Source of the DNA: Brevibacillus laterosporus DSM 25
GTDB taxonomy: Bacteria > Bacillota > Bacilli > Brevibacillales > Brevibacillaceae
Assembly (NCBI RefSeq): GCF_002706795.1
Contig: NZ_CP017705.1
Location: 2,912,501-2,976,500, forward strand
Length of the DNA stretch: 64,000 nucleotides
Reading direction: 5' to 3'
A model generated the notes under the pieces. The model searched no databases. It saw only the letters and a list, made by a program, of their open reading frames with translations, and was not told the DNA's origin. How positions within the stretch are numbered: position 1 is the first letter of the stretch; each line of letters opens with the position of its first letter. Shown here one piece after another: positions 61,549 through 64,000 of this stretch. Position numbers and translations under genes: made by a program.

Positions 61549-61969
61549 AATAACGATTAATGATGTCCGCAACGCTGTTATGTCAGCAATCAAAAAAGCG
61601 TACCCAACAGCTAAAGTATACGGAGAACAACTACCACAAGGTTTTAAGGAGCCTTGTTTTTTTGTACTCATGTTAGAAGGTAGTCAGGATAAAGAGCTAG
61701 ACAGGCGTTACAAGCGTTTTCACCCGTTTGACATCCATTACTTTACCTCATCTAATTCAGAGCGCTACGAGATCGCTGAGAGGCTGATAGAGGTATTGGA
61801 ATTGATTGATCTAAAAGGCAAGCCCATTCGAGGGATTAAGATGCGACACACGATTGTAGATGATGTGTTGCATTTTTTTGTTGATTACAACTTTCATGTT
61901 GTACGCCCAAAACCTACGGTTCCTAAGATGCAAAGGAACTGGATTGAAAGGGGGTTAAAGTATGAGTAA
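61514..61969 (+). CDS. Tail completion/terminator protein (YqbJ-like)
   Basis: 151 residues as drawn from ATG 61514. VRNAVMSAIKKAYPTAKVYG, PCFFVLMLEGSQDKELDRRY, FHPFDIHYFTSSN, FFVDYNFHVVRPKPTVPKMQ. The best ribosome-binding site (AGAGGTGAT) points to the codon ATT at 61544 or GTG 61535, so the true start may be within the overlap. Confidence 0.82.
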   Translation: MDGQLEEVIPIEITINDVRNAVMSAIKKAYPTAKVYGEQLPQGFKEPCFFVLMLEGSQDKELDRRYKRFHPFDIHYFTSSNSERYEIAERLIEVLELIDLKGKPIRGIKMRHTIVDDVLHFFVDYNFHVVRPKPTVPKMQRNWIERGLKYE

Positions 61970-62138
61970 GAAAAATAGCGAAGCACCACGGTTTAAGAAA
62001 GAACAGTTTATCGGTTCTGATCGGTATACAGAGGTTCAGAAAGATATCATTTCTGCTCTATTAGACAAAGAGAACACCTATACGAGGGAAGAAGTAGACA
62101 ACATTCTCTTAGATTTTTCGAGAAAGGAGTTTGGTTGA
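61962..62138 (+). CDS. Hypothetical phage protein (58 aa)
   Basis: ATG after GGGGGTTAAAG, overlapping the previous stop. PRFKKEQFIGSDRYTEVQKD then SALLDKENTYTREEVDNILL. This small protein is usual directly before the sheath gene in PBSX-like phages. Confidence 0.75.
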   Translation: MSKKNSEAPRFKKEQFIGSDRYTEVQKDIISALLDKENTYTREEVDNILLDFSRKEFG

Positions 62139-62139
62139 T

Positions 62140-63453
62140 ATGATGCAAAATTGGATAGCTCAGAACAAAGTGCGTCCTGATACGTACGTTAATGTTGTCA
62201 GTGAGGCAAAACCACAAGGTGCTATTAGTGACCGAGGAACAGTTACAATGGCCCTTTCATTGAGTTGGGGACCATCCGGCGAAGTTATTGAGATACAGGC
62301 AGGAGAGAACACGCTAGACAAGTTAGGTTACGATATTTCCGAACCTCAGATCCTTTTAGTTCAGGAAGCTCTAAAGCGAGCTAAAACCTTGCTGTTGTAC
62401 CGACTTAACACAGGATCAAAAGCGCAGGCCACAAGTGATAACTTAACGGTTACAGCTCTATATGGTGGGGTTAGAGGTAATGACATCACTGTTGTGGTAG
62501 AGCAAAACATTGATGATGAGACAACTTTCATTGTAAAAACTCTGGTAGCTGGTTCTATCGTAGATAATCAGCTTGCTAAGAAAATTGAGGACTTGAAAGC
62601 TAATAAATTTGTAACATTTTCCGGTACAGGCACCCTTGTCGCAAGCGCTGGTATCCCATTAACAGGCGGTACAGACGGAACAGAAACAGGAGTAAACCAC
62701 ACGTCCTACCGAGAAGCTATTGAGCTACATGACTTTGATGCAATGGCTGTTCCTTACGATGATCCAACGGTTAAATCAGTCTACGTTGCCTTTGCTAAAC
62801 GCTTGGCAAATCAACAAAACAGATTTATACAAATCGTGGTCCCTAACTACACACTAGCTGACGATCCAACAGTTATTAGCGTATCGAACGGCGTTGTACT
62901 ATCAAATGGCACTGTAATTGATGCAGTAAAAGCAACAGCTTGGGTGGCAGGTGCAACAGCAGGAGCCAACGCTAACCAATCTCTTACACATACGGCCTAC
63001 GATGATGCAGTAGCCGTACATGGTCGCCTGAATGATTCACAGATCACCAAAGCTCTCCTTAATGGGGAGTTTTTATTTGAATTGCACAACAGCAAAGTGG
63101 TTGTAGAACAGGATATCAATACGTTTACTAGCTTTAGCCCAGATAAACGTAAGCATTTCAGTAAAAACCGTGTTATTCGTGCTACAAATGGCGTTGTAAA
63201 GGATTGGAACCGTGCTTTTGATAGTGATTACTTAGGGAAGTTCGATAGCAGCGATGATGGACGCAATCTTTACAAGAAAGAATGCATCAAGATAGCAGAG
63301 GAGTATCAAGCAATGGGAGCTATCCAGAATTTTGATGCTCAAAAGGACGTTATTGTTTTGCCGGGTGAAGATAGTGACTCATTGCTAACTAGTGGATATA
63401 TCCAACCTGTTGATGCTATGGAGAAAAACTACTTAGAGGCGGTGGTACGATAA
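62140..63453 (+). CDS. Contractile tail sheath protein (XkdK-like)
   Basis: 437 residues. GAISDRGTVTMALSLSWGPS, LLLYRLNTGSKAQAT, LYGGVRGNDITVVVEQNIDD, GVVKDWNRAFDSDYLGKFDS, GYIQPVDAMEKNYLEAVVR. The sheath that drives injection; its presence shows a myovirus-type tail. ATG 62140 after AAAGGAG. Confidence 0.95.
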   Translation: MMQNWIAQNKVRPDTYVNVVSEAKPQGAISDRGTVTMALSLSWGPSGEVIEIQAGENTLDKLGYDISEPQILLVQEALKRAKTLLLYRLNTGSKAQATSDNLTVTALYGGVRGNDITVVVEQNIDDETTFIVKTLVAGSIVDNQLAKKIEDLKANKFVTFSGTGTLVASAGIPLTGGTDGTETGVNHTSYREAIELHDFDAMAVPYDDPTVKSVYVAFAKRLANQQNRFIQIVVPNYTLADDPTVISVSNGVVLSNGTVIDAVKATAWVAGATAGANANQSLTHTAYDDAVAVHGRLNDSQITKALLNGEFLFELHNSKVVVEQDINTFTSFSPDKRKHFSKNRVIRATNGVVKDWNRAFDSDYLGKFDSSDDGRNLYKKECIKIAEEYQAMGAIQNFDAQKDVIVLPGEDSDSLLTSGYIQPVDAMEKNYLEAVVR

Positions 63454-63918
63454 ATGTCATTCTTAAAATTCGAAGATACTATTTCAGGTGCAGGTGGTCG
63501 TGCCTACGCCACTATCAATGGACGTGTGGAAGAGATGTTCTATCTCAAAAAGTTTGAAGCCAAGATGGAGAAAACAAAAAAAGAAGGCAAAACACTTGGA
63601 AATCTTGGTACACAACATAAGGCAACAGGATGGAAGGGAACGGGTTCGATGACGATCTACTACGTCACTAGCCTTTTCCGACAGATGATGCTGGACTATA
63701 TGAAAACGGGCAAAGATATGTACTTTGATGTACAGATTGTTAATGAAGATTCAACATCTTCTATCGGTAAACAAACAGTGGTTATCAAAGGGGTAAATAT
63801 CGATTCTATTACGATGGCACAACTTGATATTGATTCAGAGGAGTTAGACGAGGAAGTAAGCTTCACGTGGCAAGGTGCCGACATTTTGGATAGTTTCGCA
63901 AAACCAACATTAGGTTAG
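63454..63918 (+). CDS. Tail tube protein (XkdM-like)
   Basis: 154 residues. DTISGAGGRAYATINGRVEE, FYLKKFEAKMEKTKKEGKTL, HKATGWKGTGSMTIYYVTSL, DSEELDEEVSFTWQGADILD. Inner tube of a contractile tail, next to the sheath as in PBSX. Confidence 0.95.
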   Translation: MSFLKFEDTISGAGGRAYATINGRVEEMFYLKKFEAKMEKTKKEGKTLGNLGTQHKATGWKGTGSMTIYYVTSLFRQMMLDYMKTGKDMYFDVQIVNEDSTSSIGKQTVVIKGVNIDSITMAQLDIDSEELDEEVSFTWQGADILDSFAKPTLG

Positions 63919-63957
63919 ACAAATATAAGAAATGAACTATATTGTATTTGTCTAATC
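63916..63957 (+). terminator. Inverted repeat after the tail tube gene
   Basis: TAGACAAATATA / TATTTGTCTA pair around a 15-base loop. May lower readthrough into the distal tail genes. The last ~45 bases show nothing else. Confidence 0.5.
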
Positions 63958-64000
63958 ATAAAAATTCTATTTAAAAATGTTTTAAACTCTTGCTGTTGCT

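Larger units (their letters stand above)
30811..64000 (+). mobile_element. Element 2: prophage (contractile-tailed) inserted in yhbH; right end outside window
   Basis: Starts at the break in yhbH (core within or near CCAGTATAAC, 30811-30820). It carries in order an integrase, lysogeny and signalling genes, replication and recombination genes, small early proteins, and a late packaging/head/tail block that ends here at the tail tube. More than 33 kb are visible and nearly all structural genes are intact. Sheath plus tube genes mark a myovirus. The distal tail, lysis genes and attR must lie beyond 64000. Confidence 0.92.

Overview
The window comes from a low-GC, endospore-forming Gram-positive bacterium. 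The sporulation pair prkA-yhbH, the gene content and the PBSX/SPP1-like prophage fit Brevibacillus (probably B. laterosporus or a close relative). This assignment rests on recognised protein families, not on a database match.

Layout. (1) 1-3940: the 3' part of a 23S rRNA gene, followed directly by 12 tRNA genes (Asn, Ser, Glu, Val, fMet, Asp, Phe, Trp, His, Gly, Cys, Leu) and a terminator. No 5S gene lies between the 23S and the tRNAs. (2) 4038-14951: chromosomal genes: an NCS2 purine/pyrimidine permease, a B3/B4-domain protein, rnhA, queG, ogt, an amidase-like protein, trmL, a HAD phosphatase, a DUF523 pseudogene with one nonsense codon, a 30-residue membrane peptide, then prkA and the 5' part of yhbH. 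(3) 14934-30463: a 15.5-kb element (element 1) inserted inside yhbH. It holds decayed phage genes at its left end, several secreted proteins, an RRNPP-type regulator whose gene overlaps a Phr-like peptide gene, a D-serine dehydratase/permease/regulator cargo, and at its right end a large serine recombinase. (4) 30464-30820: a second piece of yhbH, in frame with the first. (5) about 30811 to beyond 64000: a second element, an intact-looking prophage, again inserted inside yhbH and with its own large serine integrase at the junction. The last ~50 codons of yhbH should lie to the right of the window.

The prophage reads: integrase (minus), a type I toxin, a compact agr-like signalling cassette (membrane sensor without kinase, AgrB, a cysteine-free AgrD-like peptide, a stand-alone LytTR regulator) framed by related XRE regulators, a CI/Cro-type switch, a ribbon-helix-helix pair sharing palindromic operators, then early genes (YqaJ exonuclease, RecT, HNH, replication initiator, DnaC-like loader, Rha/ORF6C, RecU), DNA modification genes (Dam-like methylase and a possible Mom-like protein), many small Cys-rich proteins, a late-gene regulator, and the packaging/head/tail block (terminase, portal, SPP1 gp7-like, scaffold, decoration, capsid E, connectors, contractile tail sheath and tube). 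The sheath/tube pair marks it as a myovirus.

The main observation is that one sporulation gene, yhbH, is cut twice by two separate serine-recombinase elements, and that joining the pieces restores one open frame. Element 1 cuts exactly in the DTSGS (MIDAS) codons of the von Willebrand A domain. This resembles the skin/SPbeta/vfbin type of developmentally excised elements. The two elements each carry a distinct peptide-signalling cassette, so the locus may combine sporulation-timed excision with cell-cell communication.
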